Shown here: one piece after another, positions 31,880 through 41,659 of the stretch
Layout of the letters: every line of letters begins with the position of its first letter
How positions within the stretch are numbered: the stretch's first letter is position 1
Assembly: GCA_016713725.1 (NCBI GenBank)
Contig: JADJOO010000040.1
Coordinates: 1-48,251, forward strand
Origin: Pseudomonadota bacterium
GTDB taxonomy: Bacteria; Pseudomonadota; Gammaproteobacteria; Steroidobacterales; Steroidobacteraceae
DNA length: 48,251 bases
Reading direction: 5' to 3'
Notes under the pieces: model-generated
What the model saw: the letters and a program-made list of their open reading frames with translations, nothing else
Database searches by the model: none
What the model was told of the DNA's origin: nothing
Position numbers and translations under genes: made by a program

Positions 31880-33710
31880 TCAGCGGCGAGCCGCGATCCA
31901 GCGGTCGATCTTCGCCTCGAGTACGTCCATCGGCACGGCACCGTCGCCCAGGACTTCACGGTGGAAGTCGCGGAGGTCGAACTTCGGCCCAAGCGCCTGC
32001 TCCGCTTTGTGGCGCAGGCCCTGGATCCGCAGGTCTCCCACTTTGTAGCCGAGCGCCTGGCCGGGCCAGGCAATGTAGCGTTCGACTTCGGAGACGACGT
32101 CCGACTCGGCCATCGTCGAGTTGTCGAGCATGAACTTGATGGCCTGTTCCCTGGTCCAGCCTTTCGCGTGCAGGCCGGAGTCGACGACGAGGCGCATCGC
32201 GCGCAACTGCTCGTCGTTCAGTCGCCCGTACCACTGGTAAGGGTCGGTGAAGAGGCCGAGTTCCTTGCCAAGCGACTCCGCGTAGAGCGCCCAGCCCTCG
32301 ACGTAGGCCGTGTAATCACCGCCGAAGCGGCGGAATCGCGGCACGCCCTGCAGTTCCTGCTGGATCGACACCTGGAAGTGGTGCCCAGGGGACGCTTCGT
32401 GCAGCGACAGCGTCTCCATGCCGAACTTCGGCTGCGCCTTCAGGTTGTACGTGTTGACGTAAAAGACGCCGGGACGCGAGCCGTCCGCAGAAGGTTGCTG
32501 GTAGTACGCACCCGCCGCGGACTGTGCGCGGAACGCCTCGACCTCGCGCACTTCGTAGTCCGCGCGCGGAAAGACCGAAAACAGCTTCGGCAACGCAGCG
32601 TCGATCTGCGTCTTGAGCTCGCGGTACCCGCCGAGCAAGTCCGAGCCCTGGGTGAAATAGAACTGTGGATCGGTTTCGAGAAAAGTGAAGAACGCTTCGA
32701 GGTCGCCCTTGAACCCGACCTGCTGCCTGACCTTGTCCATTTCGCCCAGGATGCGCTTCACCTCGCCGAGACCCAGCGCGTGAATCTCGTCGGGCGTCAG
32801 GTTCGTCGTGGTGTGTTCCTGCACGTAGTAGGCGTACCACGCCTGCCCGTCGGGCAATGCCGTCCAGGCCACGCTGCTGCGCGATTGCGGCAGGTATTCG
32901 TCGCGCACGAAATCACGCAGGCGCTTGTAGGCAGGCAACAGCTTTCCGTCGAGCATCCGGGTGTACTCGGCAGTGAGTCGCTCACGGTCGGCCGCGGAGA
33001 AACCCGCCGGAAGCTGCTGGATCGGCGCGTAGTACTGACTCTCCTGCGCCTGTGGCACGACCATCGCGTCGAGCTGACCGAGCACCTTCTCCATTACCGC
33101 ACGCGGTTGCACGACACCCTTGGTCGCCCCCTCCCGCATGTTCACCTCCGCCTGGCCCATCCAGACGACCAGCCCGTCCAGGCGCTGCAACCAGTGCTCG
33201 TAGTCCGCGACCGTCTCGAACGGTTGCGCGTTGGTGCCCCGAACCCAGTGCGGGCATCACGGTGAGCAGACCGCCGGCCTGGTTGATCGGCAGCAGGTGA
33301 AACGGAAACCGTTCGCCCCGCGCTTCGCGTTCCCGCTCGTACAGGAAGATGTCGTACGAGATGCGGTCCGCACGCGGGAGCGAATCCGGGTCGAGCGCGC
33401 GGATCGCCGCAAGGTACTTCTGGTTCAGCGCGCGCGAGGCGGCCAGGTACTGCGGACCGATCGAATTCGGCAACTGATCGTCGTAGCGATGATCGCCGAT
33501 GTAGGTCGCGAGCAGGGGGTTGGCGCGCAGGTTGTCCTCGAAATATTCCTCGAAGAGCGCATCGAGCCGCTGCCTGTTGTCGGTCGCCGCTGCCGGCGAC
33601 GGCGCGTCCGGCGCCTTCGCGCCGGTGGTGGACTGGGGCGCCGAGACACAACCCTGCAAGGCCAGGGTCACGGCGAACACGAGGATCGAGGCGTGGGTGC
33701 GGTAAGACAT
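31880..33710 (-). CDS. DUF885 lipoprotein with canonical motifs, one frameshift
   Basis: Start at 33710 (MSYRTHASILVFAVTLALQG, lipobox LQGC). The frame holds to MPALGSG, is lost near 33240, and continues in the next frame as TNAQPFETVADYEHWLQRL. One extra base in GGGGCACC explains it; the repaired protein is about 609 residues, matching its 611-residue neighbour. Conserved motifs are all present: LHEASPGHHFQ, YVEGWALYAESLG, DSGLHAKGW and YIAWPGQALGYKVG. A peptidase-like activity is inferred from the family and is not shown by the sequence. Upstream member of the tandem pair. Confidence 0.9.
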
Positions 33711-33743
33711 CAGTGCGGATCCATGCCGGCGACGGGTCGGCGA

Positions 33744-34946
33744 TTATAAGGTCTTCAGCGCTCGACGATCGCGGTGACGCCCATGCCACCCGCCGTGCAG
33801 ATCGAAATGAGCCCACGGCCGCCGCCGCGCTGCGCGATCAACTTGGCCAACGTCGCGACGATGCGCGCGCCCGTGGCCCCGGCAGAACTCCGCCGACTCC
33901 CATGCCGCCAGCGTGCACAGCACCTGCGCTGCGAACGCTTCGTGAATCTCGTAGAAATCGAAGTCCTGCAGCGTGAGGCCTGCGTCGTCCAGCATGCGCG
34001 GCACGGCATAGGCCGGCGCCATCAGCAGCCCCTCGTCCCGCAGGAAATCGACGGCCGCCACCTTGCCAAACGTCAGGTAGGCCTGCACCGGCAGTCCCCT
34101 GGCACGGGCCCAGTCCTCACTCGCCAGCAGCACCGCAGCGGCGCCGTCCGTCATCGGCGTCGAGTTGCCCGCGGTGAGCGTGCCGCTGCCGCCCATCGGG
34201 AAGGCTGGCTTCAGCCTGGCCAGCTTTTCCAGCGACGAGTCGCGACGCAGGTTGTCGTCGCGCCGCACGCCATTGAATTCGAACACGAGGTCGTCGAAGA
34301 AGCCGGCATCATACGCAGCGGCTGCCCGGGCGTGGCTTGCGAGCGCGAGTTCATCCTGCGCCTCGCGCCGGATGCCCCAGCGGCGCGCCATCAGTTCGGT
34401 GCCCTGCCCCATGGTGAGGCCGGTGCGCGGTTCGACGACCGCGGGGAAGCTCGGCTTCCAATGCCCCGGGCGCAACGAGGCCCACGGCGCGAGCCGCTGG
34501 CCCAGCGACCGGCCCCGCGCGCTGCGCAGCAGGATCCTGCGCAGGTTCTCGTTGACGCCGATCGGGGCGTCGCTCGCCGTGTCGACGCCTGCCGCAATCG
34601 CGCTGTCGATCTGGCCGGCCGCGATTTTCAAGCCGAGCAGGATCGCCGTTTCCAGGCTCGTGCCACAGGCGCGCTGCAGGTCGAAAGCCGGTGTGTGCGC
34701 GTCGAGCGTCGTGCCCAGCACGGACTCGCGGGTAAGGTTGAAGTCCCGCGGGTGCTTGAGCACGGCCCCTGCGCCCACGTCGCCCAGGCGTTCGCCGGCA
34801 AGTCGGTACTTGTCCGTCAGGGCCTGCAGCGCCGCCGTCAGCATCTGTTGATTGCTGCACTCCGCATAAGCACCCATCGAGCGCACGAACGGGATCCGGG
34901 CGCCGCCGACGATTGCGACACGGCGCGCAGTGTTTCCGACGAGCAT
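33744..34946 (-). CDS. Thiolase-family acetyl-CoA C-acyltransferase with damaged C-terminus
   Basis: Start at 34946 (MLVGNTARRVAIVGGARIPF). The nucleophile cysteine is present (DLQRACGTSLET) and so is HEAFAAQ. The family then has about 30 residues ending in a GGSLxxGHPxxATGAR motif that carries the catalytic His. Here AAWESAEFCRG runs straight into ATGARIVATLAKLIAQRGGG in another frame (33755-33876). About 100 bases seem to be missing near 33878-33884. The written frame instead ends in unrelated residues at 33744. As it stands the enzyme should be inactive. It resembles FadI-type thiolases of beta-oxidation. Confidence 0.82.
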   Translation of the reverse strand: MLVGNTARRVAIVGGARIPFVRSMGAYAECSNQQMLTAALQALTDKYRLAGERLGDVGAGAVLKHPRDFNLTRESVLGTTLDAHTPAFDLQRACGTSLETAILLGLKIAAGQIDSAIAAGVDTASDAPIGVNENLRRILLRSARGRSLGQRLAPWASLRPGHWKPSFPAVVEPRTGLTMGQGTELMARRWGIRREAQDELALASHARAAAAYDAGFFDDLVFEFNGVRRDDNLRRDSSLEKLARLKPAFPMGGSGTLTAGNSTPMTDGAAAVLLASEDWARARGLPVQAYLTFGKVAAVDFLRDEGLLMAPAYAVPRMLDDAGLTLQDFDFYEIHEAFAAQVLCTLAAWESAEFCRGHGRAHRRDVGQVDRAARRRPWAHFDLHGGWHGRHRDRRALKTL

Positions 34947-35084
34947 GGAGCGTCCCCGACTGTCCCTGGAAGTCGTCAAGGGTACCCCTGGACGGCTCGA
35001 TCCTCACCCCGGGAAGCGCCTCCCTGATATCCTTGATCCCCTTCCCCCAGCAAAAAGCCAGCCTTTCGAGGCGCGCAACGCACC

Positions 35085-35747
35085 ATGAGCCACTTGCAGC
35101 TGAGAGCGGCCGACGGCCATACGTTTTCGTCCTACCTGGCCGGGCCGAATGGCCTCGCGCGCGGCAGCATCGTCGTGGTCCAGGAGATCTTCGGCGTGAC
35201 CGGACACATCGAACGCGTGGCCGACCAGTTCGCCGCCGAGGGCTACCTCGCGATTGCGCCGGCCTTGTTCGATCGCCAGGAGCGCGGCGTCAACCTGGCT
35301 TACGACGAGGCTGGAATTGCGGCAGGCGTCGGCTACATGCAACGGGCGGACTTCGGCCTGGTCATGACCGACCTCCAGGCGGCGATCGACGCAGTGGCCC
35401 ACGCCGGCCCCGTCGGCATGGTCGGCTTCTGCTGGGGCGGACTCGTCACCTACCTGGCCGGCAGCCGCACCAGCATCGCCGCTGGCGTGGCCTACTACGG
35501 CGGGGGCATCGCTCGCTTCCTCGAGCCCGTGCCGCGCTGCCCGATGCAGTTCCATTTCGGCGAGCAGGACGCGCACATCCCCCTGCGCGACGTGGAAAGG
35601 ATTCGCGCCACTTTCCCGCAGGGCGAATACCACACGTACGTTGCGGGCCATGGATTCAACTGCACGGACCGCGCCAGCCACGACGCGGCCGCCGCGCACC
35701 TCGCCTTCGCGCGGACGAAGGAATTTTTCAGCAAGCACCTGGGCTGA
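35085..35747 (+). CDS. Dienelactone hydrolase family protein
   Basis: A 220-residue alpha/beta hydrolase. The triad is visible: Cys116 in GFCWGG, Asp in FGEQDAHIP and His in VAGHGFNCTDR. EIFGVTGHIERVADQFAAEG is the family's N-terminal block. The Cys nucleophile points to the dienelactone hydrolase group rather than serine esterases, but the physiological substrate is unknown and no aromatic ring-cleavage genes are nearby. It is divergent from the thiolase gene and 14 bases upstream of gabD. Confidence 0.92.
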   Translation: MSHLQLRAADGHTFSSYLAGPNGLARGSIVVVQEIFGVTGHIERVADQFAAEGYLAIAPALFDRQERGVNLAYDEAGIAAGVGYMQRADFGLVMTDLQAAIDAVAHAGPVGMVGFCWGGLVTYLAGSRTSIAAGVAYYGGGIARFLEPVPRCPMQFHFGEQDAHIPLRDVERIRATFPQGEYHTYVAGHGFNCTDRASHDAAAAHLAFARTKEFFSKHLG

Positions 35748-35761
35748 CACAGAGAAGACTC

Positions 35762-37225
35762 ATGACGCTCAATCTCAAGGATCCCAGCCTGCTGCGGCAG
35801 CAGTGCTACATCGACGGCCAGTGGCTGAACGCGCGCACCGGCGGCAGCAAACCGGTCACCAACCCGGCGAATGGCGCAGTGCTCGGCACGGTGCCATTCA
35901 TGGGCGCCGACGAAACGCGCGCGGCGATCGACGCGGCGGCGGCGGCCTTCCCCGCCTGGGCTGCGCGCACGGCCAAGGACCGCGCGACGCTGCTGCGCCG
36001 CTGGTACGACCTGATGCTGGCCAATGCCGATGACCTTGCCACGCTGATGACCGCCGAGCAGGGCAAGCCGCTCGCCGAAGCCAAAGGCGAGATCACCTAC
36101 GCGGCCTCGTTCATCGAGTGGTTCGCGGAGGAAGCCAAGCGCGTCTACGGCGACGTGATCCCGGGCCATCAGCCCGACAAGCGCATCTTCGTTTTGCGCC
36201 AGCCCGTCGGTGTCGTCGCGGCGATCACGCCCTGGAATTTCCCGGCGGCGATGATCACGCGCAAGCTCGGTCCCGCGCTCGCGGCGGGTTGCACCTTCGT
36301 GTGCAAACCGGCGATGCAGACGCCCTACTCCGCGCTTGCCATGGCCGAACTTGCGCATCGAGCCGGCATTCCGCCGGGCGTATTCAGCGTCCTCACCGGC
36401 TCGGCCGCCGCCATCGGCGGCGAGATGACCTCGAACCCGATCGTCCGCAAGGTCACCTTCACGGGCTCGACCGAAATCGGCAAGAAACTGATGGTGCAGT
36501 GCGCCGGTACCCTGAAGAAGCTCTCGCTCGAGCTCGGCGGCAACGCGCCGTTCATCGTCTTCGACGACGCCGACCTCGACCTGGCCGTGCAGGGCGCGAT
36601 CGCGAGCAAGTACCGCAACACCGGCCAGACCTGCGTCTGCGCCAACCGGCTGCTGGTGCAGGAAGGCGTCTACGACGCATTCGTCGCGAAGCTGGTCGAG
36701 GCCGTGCGCAAGCTGCGGGTCGGCAACGGCCTGCAGGGCGCGACGGAACAGGGTCCGCTGATCGACGACAGCGCGGTGGCAAAGGTGGAAGAGCACGTCG
36801 CGGATGCGCTGGCCAAGGGCGGCAAGGTCGTGCTCGGCGGCAAGCGCCACGCGCTGGGCGGCACGTTCTTCGAGCCGACGATCATCACGGGCGTGAAGCC
36901 GACGATGATGGTCGCGCGCGAGGAAACCTTCGGCCCGGTCGCGCCCATCTTCTCGTTCAAGGACGAGAAGGAAGCAGTCCGCATGGCCAACGACACCGAG
37001 TTCGGCCTGGCCTCCTATTTCTACACGCGCGACCTGGCGCGCTCGCTGCGCGTCGCCGAAGCGCTCGAGTACGGCATCGTGGGTCTCAACACGGGCATCA
37101 TCTCGACCGAGGTTGCGCCGTTCGGCGGCGTCAAGGAATCGGGCTTCGGCCGCGAGGGCTCGAAGTACGGGATCCTCGACTACACCGAGCTCAAGTACCT
37201 CTGCATCGGCGGCATCGAGGGTTGA
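35762..37225 (+). CDS. gabD: NAD(P)-dependent succinate-semialdehyde dehydrogenase
   Basis: A 487-residue aldehyde dehydrogenase that oxidises succinate semialdehyde to succinate, the last step of GABA breakdown. PWNFPAAMITRKLGPALAAG, FTGSTEIGKKL, the general base Glu in LELGGNAPFIV, the catalytic Cys in NTGQTCVCANR and PFGGVKESGFGREGSKYG are as in GabD. ATG 35762. It may serve the polyamine/GABA route begun by patD at the other end of the window; no GABA transaminase is seen here. Its stop overlaps the TTG start of the transporter. Confidence 0.93.
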   Translation: MTLNLKDPSLLRQQCYIDGQWLNARTGGSKPVTNPANGAVLGTVPFMGADETRAAIDAAAAAFPAWAARTAKDRATLLRRWYDLMLANADDLATLMTAEQGKPLAEAKGEITYAASFIEWFAEEAKRVYGDVIPGHQPDKRIFVLRQPVGVVAAITPWNFPAAMITRKLGPALAAGCTFVCKPAMQTPYSALAMAELAHRAGIPPGVFSVLTGSAAAIGGEMTSNPIVRKVTFTGSTEIGKKLMVQCAGTLKKLSLELGGNAPFIVFDDADLDLAVQGAIASKYRNTGQTCVCANRLLVQEGVYDAFVAKLVEAVRKLRVGNGLQGATEQGPLIDDSAVAKVEEHVADALAKGGKVVLGGKRHALGGTFFEPTIITGVKPTMMVAREETFGPVAPIFSFKDEKEAVRMANDTEFGLASYFYTRDLARSLRVAEALEYGIVGLNTGIISTEVAPFGGVKESGFGREGSKYGILDYTELKYLCIGGIEG

Positions 37226-38406
37226 ACCAGCGGTCGCTCATCTACCTGCTGGCGTTCATCGTCACGATCGGATCGGTCGCCACCAACATCTACATTCCGG
37301 CGTTGCCGGTTGTCCGCGAGTACTTCGACTCGACCGTGGCGCAGGCGCAGGCCACGTTCTCGATCGCGCTGCTGACGTTTGCGATCGGCATGCTGTTCTG
37401 GGGTCCGTTCGCGGACCGCTACGGGCGGCGCCTGGCGATCCTCGCCGGCGTCGGCCTGATGGCGGCGGGCTCGGTCGTCTGCCTGTTCGCGCCGAGCCTG
37501 GCCTGGCTGATCGCCGGGCGCGGGGTGCTCGCGTTCGGCACGGCCACGGGCATTGCCGTGTCGCGCACCATCGTGAGCGATCTTTACCCGGACAGCATGG
37601 CGAGCATGCTCGCGCAGCTCGCGATCTTCGCGGTGGTGTCGAGTGCATCGGCCCCCGTCATCGGCGGCTTCCTGACGTCGTGGTTCGGCTGGCGAGCCGT
37701 CTTCGTGGCCCAGGTCGTGATGGCCGCGGCGGTGGCCTGGCTCACCTGGAAGCACCTGCCCGAGACCCGCCCGGCGACGAAGCAACCTCCGGCCGTGCGC
37801 GAGATGGCTCGCGTGGCGCGGTCGCTGCTGGTCAAACCCGGTTACCTGAGCTGTGTATTGCAGTCGTCGGCCGCCTACTCGATGTTCGTGGTTTTCATCT
37901 CGCTCGCGCCGTACGTGATGGTGACGGCCATGGGCCGCCCGGCCACGGAATACGGCCTGTACTACCCGCTGATTTCGTTCGGCTACGTCGCCGGCAACTG
38001 GGCCTTGGGCCGGTTCTCGGCTCGTGGACAACACTGGATGATCGTCTTCGGCGTCAGCCTGCAGCTGGCGGCCGCGCTCTGTGCGCTCGTCTTCGCCGCA
38101 GCTGGTTTCCGGCATCCGTTGTGGATCTTCGTGCCCATGGGCGTGCTTTATTTCGGCCAGGGCCTGTTCATGCCCCACCTGACCGCGATCGCCGTGAGCC
38201 TGGCCCCACCGCATGCGACCGGCGTCGGGTCGAGCACGCTCGGCTTCCTGAACCAGTTCATTTCGGCAGCCTGCGTGCAGGCCATGGGCCTGGTGGGAGC
38301 CGCGACCGCGATACCAATGCTCCTGTTCTGCGCCGGCGCGGCCTTCTTCCAGTTGGTCGTGCTGCGGCTGTCGCCCCGCATGGAAGCCCGGGCCCGGGTC
38401 ACCTGA
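37222..38406 (+). CDS. Bcr/CflA-family drug efflux transporter (MFS)
   Basis: A 394-residue, 12-helix major facilitator transporter. TTG start overlapping the gabD stop. NIYIPALPVVREYFDSTVAQ and GMLFWGPFADRYGRRLAILA (motif A of the DHA1 group) are diagnostic, with a second loop of positively charged residues after helix 6. Members export chloramphenicol, bicyclomycin or small metabolites; the substrate here is unknown. No upstream promoter is needed, as it is coupled to gabD. Confidence 0.9.
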   Translation: MNQRSLIYLLAFIVTIGSVATNIYIPALPVVREYFDSTVAQAQATFSIALLTFAIGMLFWGPFADRYGRRLAILAGVGLMAAGSVVCLFAPSLAWLIAGRGVLAFGTATGIAVSRTIVSDLYPDSMASMLAQLAIFAVVSSASAPVIGGFLTSWFGWRAVFVAQVVMAAAVAWLTWKHLPETRPATKQPPAVREMARVARSLLVKPGYLSCVLQSSAAYSMFVVFISLAPYVMVTAMGRPATEYGLYYPLISFGYVAGNWALGRFSARGQHWMIVFGVSLQLAAALCALVFAAAGFRHPLWIFVPMGVLYFGQGLFMPHLTAIAVSLAPPHATGVGSSTLGFLNQFISAACVQAMGLVGAATAIPMLLFCAGAAFFQLVVLRLSPRMEARARVT

Positions 38407-38502
38407 ACGTATCCTCGGGGCGGCAACCATTGCTTCTGCGCGGCCGAATTCGGTCGTCGTGATATCGTTCGCCGCCCGGTCCGTCTCTCGCGATTTGCTC
38501 AA

Positions 38503-39600
38503 ATGACCTTACTCGGCGCCCCAGATTTCGTCCACGGTTCGCGCCCACGCGTCGGCGTCGTGCTCGTGAACCTGGGCACGCCCGCGGATCCTTCGCCGCG
38601 CTCGGTGCGCAAGTACCTGGCCGAGTTCCTCTCGGACCCGCGCGTCATCGAGGCGCCGCGCCTGCTCTGGTGGCTGGTCCTGCACGGCGTCATCCTGCGC
38701 ACCCGCCCGAAGCGCAGTGCCCACGCCTACCAGAAGATCTGGACGCCGGAGGGTTCGCCGCTGCTGGTCGAATCGCGCAAGCTGGCCGCAGGCCTCGCCG
38801 CCCGGTTGCAGCAACGATTCGGCGACGACGTCCTGGTCGATCTCGCGATGACGTACGGCCAGCCGTCGATCCCGTCGGTGCTCGATCGATTCCGCGAACA
38901 GAACGTGCAGCGATTGCTGGTGCTGCCGCTCTACCCGCAGTATTCCTCGACGACGACCGGCAGCATCTTCGAGTTCGTCACGCGTGAGCTGTCGCAGTGG
39001 CGCTGGATGCCGGAGCTGCGTTTCGTCAACCAGTATTGGGAAAGCGAGTCATACCTGCGTGGCGTGGCGGACAGCATCGCGAAGCGCTGGGAAACGCACG
39101 GTCGCAAGCACCTGCTGTTCTCCTTCCACTCGATCCCGAAGCGCTATTTCCTCGCTGGCGATCCGTACCACTGCTTCTGCCTCGGCACGGCCCGCGGCGT
39201 CGCGCAGCGGCTCGGCCTGGCCGAGGACGAATGGTCGCTGGGATTCCAGTCGCGGTTCGGCCGCGAAGAATGGCTGAAGCCGTACGTGGACATGATGCTG
39301 CAGGACTACGCCAAGTCGGGTCCAAAGCGCGTCACGGTCGTGTGCCCGGGATTTGCGACGGACTGCCTCGAGACGCTGGAGGAAATCAGCATGCAGAACC
39401 GCGACCTGTTCCTCGGCCAGGGCGGTGAAGCGTTCGACTACGTGCCGTGCCTGAACTCGAGCGCAGCCCACGTCGACGTGATGGAGGACATCGTGCTCCA
39501 GCATGCGGGCGGCTGGCCGGGATTCGGCGCGGAGCGTCGCGATGACGCGGCCCTGGCTGCGCTGCGCGAACGCGCCCTGGCCCGCGGCGCGCAGCGCTGA
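38503..39600 (+). CDS. hemH: Ferrochelatase
   Basis: A 365-residue enzyme that inserts ferrous iron into protoporphyrin IX, the last step of heme b synthesis. VGVVLVNLGTPADPSPRSVR is the N-terminal hallmark. YPQYSSTTTGSIFEFV, the catalytic His209 in FSFHSIPKRY, and CLETLEEISMQNRD are all in place. ATG 38503 follows a 96-base gap from the transporter. It makes sense beside the heme-rich cbb3 system, although it lies 23 kb away. Confidence 0.96.
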   Translation: MTLLGAPDFVHGSRPRVGVVLVNLGTPADPSPRSVRKYLAEFLSDPRVIEAPRLLWWLVLHGVILRTRPKRSAHAYQKIWTPEGSPLLVESRKLAAGLAARLQQRFGDDVLVDLAMTYGQPSIPSVLDRFREQNVQRLLVLPLYPQYSSTTTGSIFEFVTRELSQWRWMPELRFVNQYWESESYLRGVADSIAKRWETHGRKHLLFSFHSIPKRYFLAGDPYHCFCLGTARGVAQRLGLAEDEWSLGFQSRFGREEWLKPYVDMMLQDYAKSGPKRVTVVCPGFATDCLETLEEISMQNRDLFLGQGGEAFDYVPCLNSSAAHVDVMEDIVLQHAGGWPGFGAERRDDAALAALRERALARGAQR

Positions 39601-39623
39601 CCGCGCACTCCGTTCGGTCGCTC

Positions 39624-40349
39624 ATGCCGCTCGGACGTTTTCTCGAAATCAGCCTCGCGACGACCGACGTCGCGGAGTCGCTCGCGTTCTACGAGTCGCT
39701 CGGCTTCGTGCAGGCGTCGGTCGGCGAAGCGTGGCAGCACCCGTATGCCGTGGTCACGGATGGTCGCCTCAGCCTCGGCCTGCATGGCACCGACTTCGTG
39801 AGTCCTCTGCCAACCTGGGTCGCACCCTCGTTGCGCGAACGCCTCGCGACGCTCGCCACCCTCGACGTGACCGTCGAAGAAGCGCGCATAGACGATGTTT
39901 CGATGCATCAGGCGCTACTGCGCGACCCCTCGGGCCAGTCGTTGCGGCTGCTCGAGGCGCGCACGTTTTCACGACCCGAGCTTGCGCCGGCGCATTCGAC
40001 GACCCTGGGATACTTCGAGGAGTTCGCCATCGCGACGACCGACCTCGTCGCCGCGAGCGCGTTCTGGGAACGCGTGGGGTTCGTCGCGTTCGAGCCGGTC
40101 CGCGAGCCGTTCGCCAGAGCCGTCGCTGCCAGCCGCGATCTCAATGTCGGGCTCTACGCGATCGGCCTACAGGCGCCGGTGCTGGTGTTCTCCGATGCGG
40201 CGATGCCCGAACGAATCGCAAGCCTGCGCGATCAGGGTCATCGCTTCTCGCAGCGCATGCCGCGTGAACTGATGGCGATCGGCGCCGCGATGCTCGAGGC
40301 GCCGGAAGGCACGCAGCTGCTACTGCTCAAGGAACTCGCGGCAGGCTGA
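39624..40349 (+). CDS. VOC-superfamily (glyoxalase/bleomycin-resistance fold) protein
   Basis: A 241-residue protein with two vicinal-oxygen-chelate halves: MPLGRFLEISLATTDVAESL and FAIATTDLVAASAFWERVGF, each the start of a beta-alpha-beta-beta-beta unit. Metal ligands are not obvious, so the activity cannot be named. 23 bases after hemH, so probably co-transcribed; its last 23 bases overlap the YceI lipoprotein gene on the other strand. Confidence 0.87.
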   Translation: MPLGRFLEISLATTDVAESLAFYESLGFVQASVGEAWQHPYAVVTDGRLSLGLHGTDFVSPLPTWVAPSLRERLATLATLDVTVEEARIDDVSMHQALLRDPSGQSLRLLEARTFSRPELAPAHSTTLGYFEEFAIATTDLVAASAFWERVGFVAFEPVREPFARAVAASRDLNVGLYAIGLQAPVLVFSDAAMPERIASLRDQGHRFSQRMPRELMAIGAAMLEAPEGTQLLLLKELAAG

Positions 40350-41079
40350 TCGCGGCCATTATCTCAAAGCGGATCTCGAGCGTGTCGGCGACCCGGATGG
40401 CGCCGCCAGCCGCCGAGAACGGCGCAATGCCGAAATCGGTCTGGTTCAACCGCAGTTCACCTCGCGCGGTCAGGCCGTCTGCATCGCGCTCGACCACGAC
40501 CGGAATCTCCTGCTCAAGCTCGACCCCCTTCAGCGTCACGGCCACACGCACGATGGGTTGCGGCCAGACACCGGACGCCGCCGAGGACCGCAGCGTGATG
40601 GTGGGAAAGTGTTCCCCGTCGAGCACCTCGGCGCGCAGCATGTTGCGGCGCGTGCCGGCCCGCGCGTCGTCCGGAACCGGCGCAGCGAACTCCAGGCCCG
40701 CCGCGGCACGCGCTGCAGGCAGATCCACGTCGAAGCGTCCGACCGGCAGGGTCAGTTCAAAGGATGAGTCCGCCGGCGCGTTCCCGAGCCAGACCGAGCC
40801 GGCTTCGTCCGCTGAAGTGATCACGTGATCATGGCCCAGCTTGGCGAGCGGGCCTGCTCGACGGACGACGATGGTGACGACGGTCCGCTCGGGATCGACC
40901 TGAAACCTGCGCGTGCCCGCGCCTGCCGTCGTCGCTGCGGAACCCTCGGACTGCGACTGCGAGGCATTCGCGGATGGCGGCGGTGCCGTGGTCGAACGGC
41001 AACCAGCCAGGATGACGAGCGCCGCAAGAATTGCGCATCGGCGCGGGCGTGCCGCGCCTTCACGCGCGTTTGCTACCAT
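40327..41079 (-). CDS. YceI-domain lipoprotein
   Basis: A 250-residue exported lipoprotein: MVANAREGAARPRRCAILAA, then LVILAGC lipobox. A low-complexity Ser/Ala linker leads to the YceI lipocalin-like domain from about residue 55 (FQVDPERTVVTIVVRRAGPL, AKLGHDHVI), with LRLNQTDFGIAPFSAAGGAI near the end. YceI proteins bind isoprenoid quinone-like lipids. Divergent from the cytochrome b561 gene by 29 bases; a second YceI protein follows that gene. Confidence 0.9.
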   Translation of the reverse strand: MVANAREGAARPRRCAILAALVILAGCRSTTAPPPSANASQSQSEGSAATTAGAGTRRFQVDPERTVVTIVVRRAGPLAKLGHDHVITSADEAGSVWLGNAPADSSFELTLPVGRFDVDLPAARAAAGLEFAAPVPDDARAGTRRNMLRAEVLDGEHFPTITLRSSAASGVWPQPIVRVAVTLKGVELEQEIPVVVERDADGLTARGELRLNQTDFGIAPFSAAGGAIRVADTLEIRFEIMAAISLPRVP

Positions 41080-41108
41080 GGCGGGATCATCCCACAGGAA
41101 GTCGCTCC

Positions 41109-41657
41109 ATGCCCCTGCGCAATACCGCGGAAGCCTACGGCAGTCTGGCCAAGTTCCTGCACTGGGCCATCGTGCTGTTGATCGTGCCACAGTACTTCAT
41201 CGCGGAAGCTGCAGAAGAATTGCCCAAAGGGCTCGAAAGGCTCCAGGTCATGGACTGGCACAAGTCACTCGGCATGCTGGTCCTGCTGCTGACCCTGGCA
41301 CGCATCGGCTGGAAGGTCATGAACCGCGGCTTGCCGGGCCCCGTCGGCGAACCATGGCAGCGCAAGGCCGCCGCGGCCGGCCACGGCCTGCTCTACCTGC
41401 TGGTCCTCGCCCAGCCGATTTCCGGTTGGGCCATGTCCTCGGCCGCGAACTATCCGGTGACCCTCTTCGGCTGGTTCCAGTTCCCCGCACTGGTCGGCGA
41501 AAACCATGATCTGCACGAAGCACTGGAGGAAGTGCACGAAGTGCTCTTCTACTCTCTCGTCACGCTGGCGGGCGTGCACATTGCCGCGGCGCTCTACCAC
41601 CACTTCATGCTGAAGGACGGCGTGCTCCGGCGCATGCTGCCGTTCTCCCGGCCATAG
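41109..41657 (+). CDS. cybB: Cytochrome b561 (CybB family)
   Basis: A 182-residue, four-helix diheme membrane protein. Conserved histidines are present: FLHWAIVLLI, MDWHKSLGMLVLLL, GHGLLYLLVLAQPISGW and EVLFYSLVTLAGVHIAAALYHH. An AGGA site precedes ATG 41109. CybB acts in superoxide/quinol redox reactions at the inner membrane. The yceI gene follows by two bases, the classic cybB-yceI pair, which supports a shared quinone-related role. Confidence 0.94.
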   Translation: MPLRNTAEAYGSLAKFLHWAIVLLIVPQYFIAEAAEELPKGLERLQVMDWHKSLGMLVLLLTLARIGWKVMNRGLPGPVGEPWQRKAAAAGHGLLYLLVLAQPISGWAMSSAANYPVTLFGWFQFPALVGENHDLHEALEEVHEVLFYSLVTLAGVHIAAALYHHFMLKDGVLRRMLPFSRP

Positions 41658-41659
41658 GC

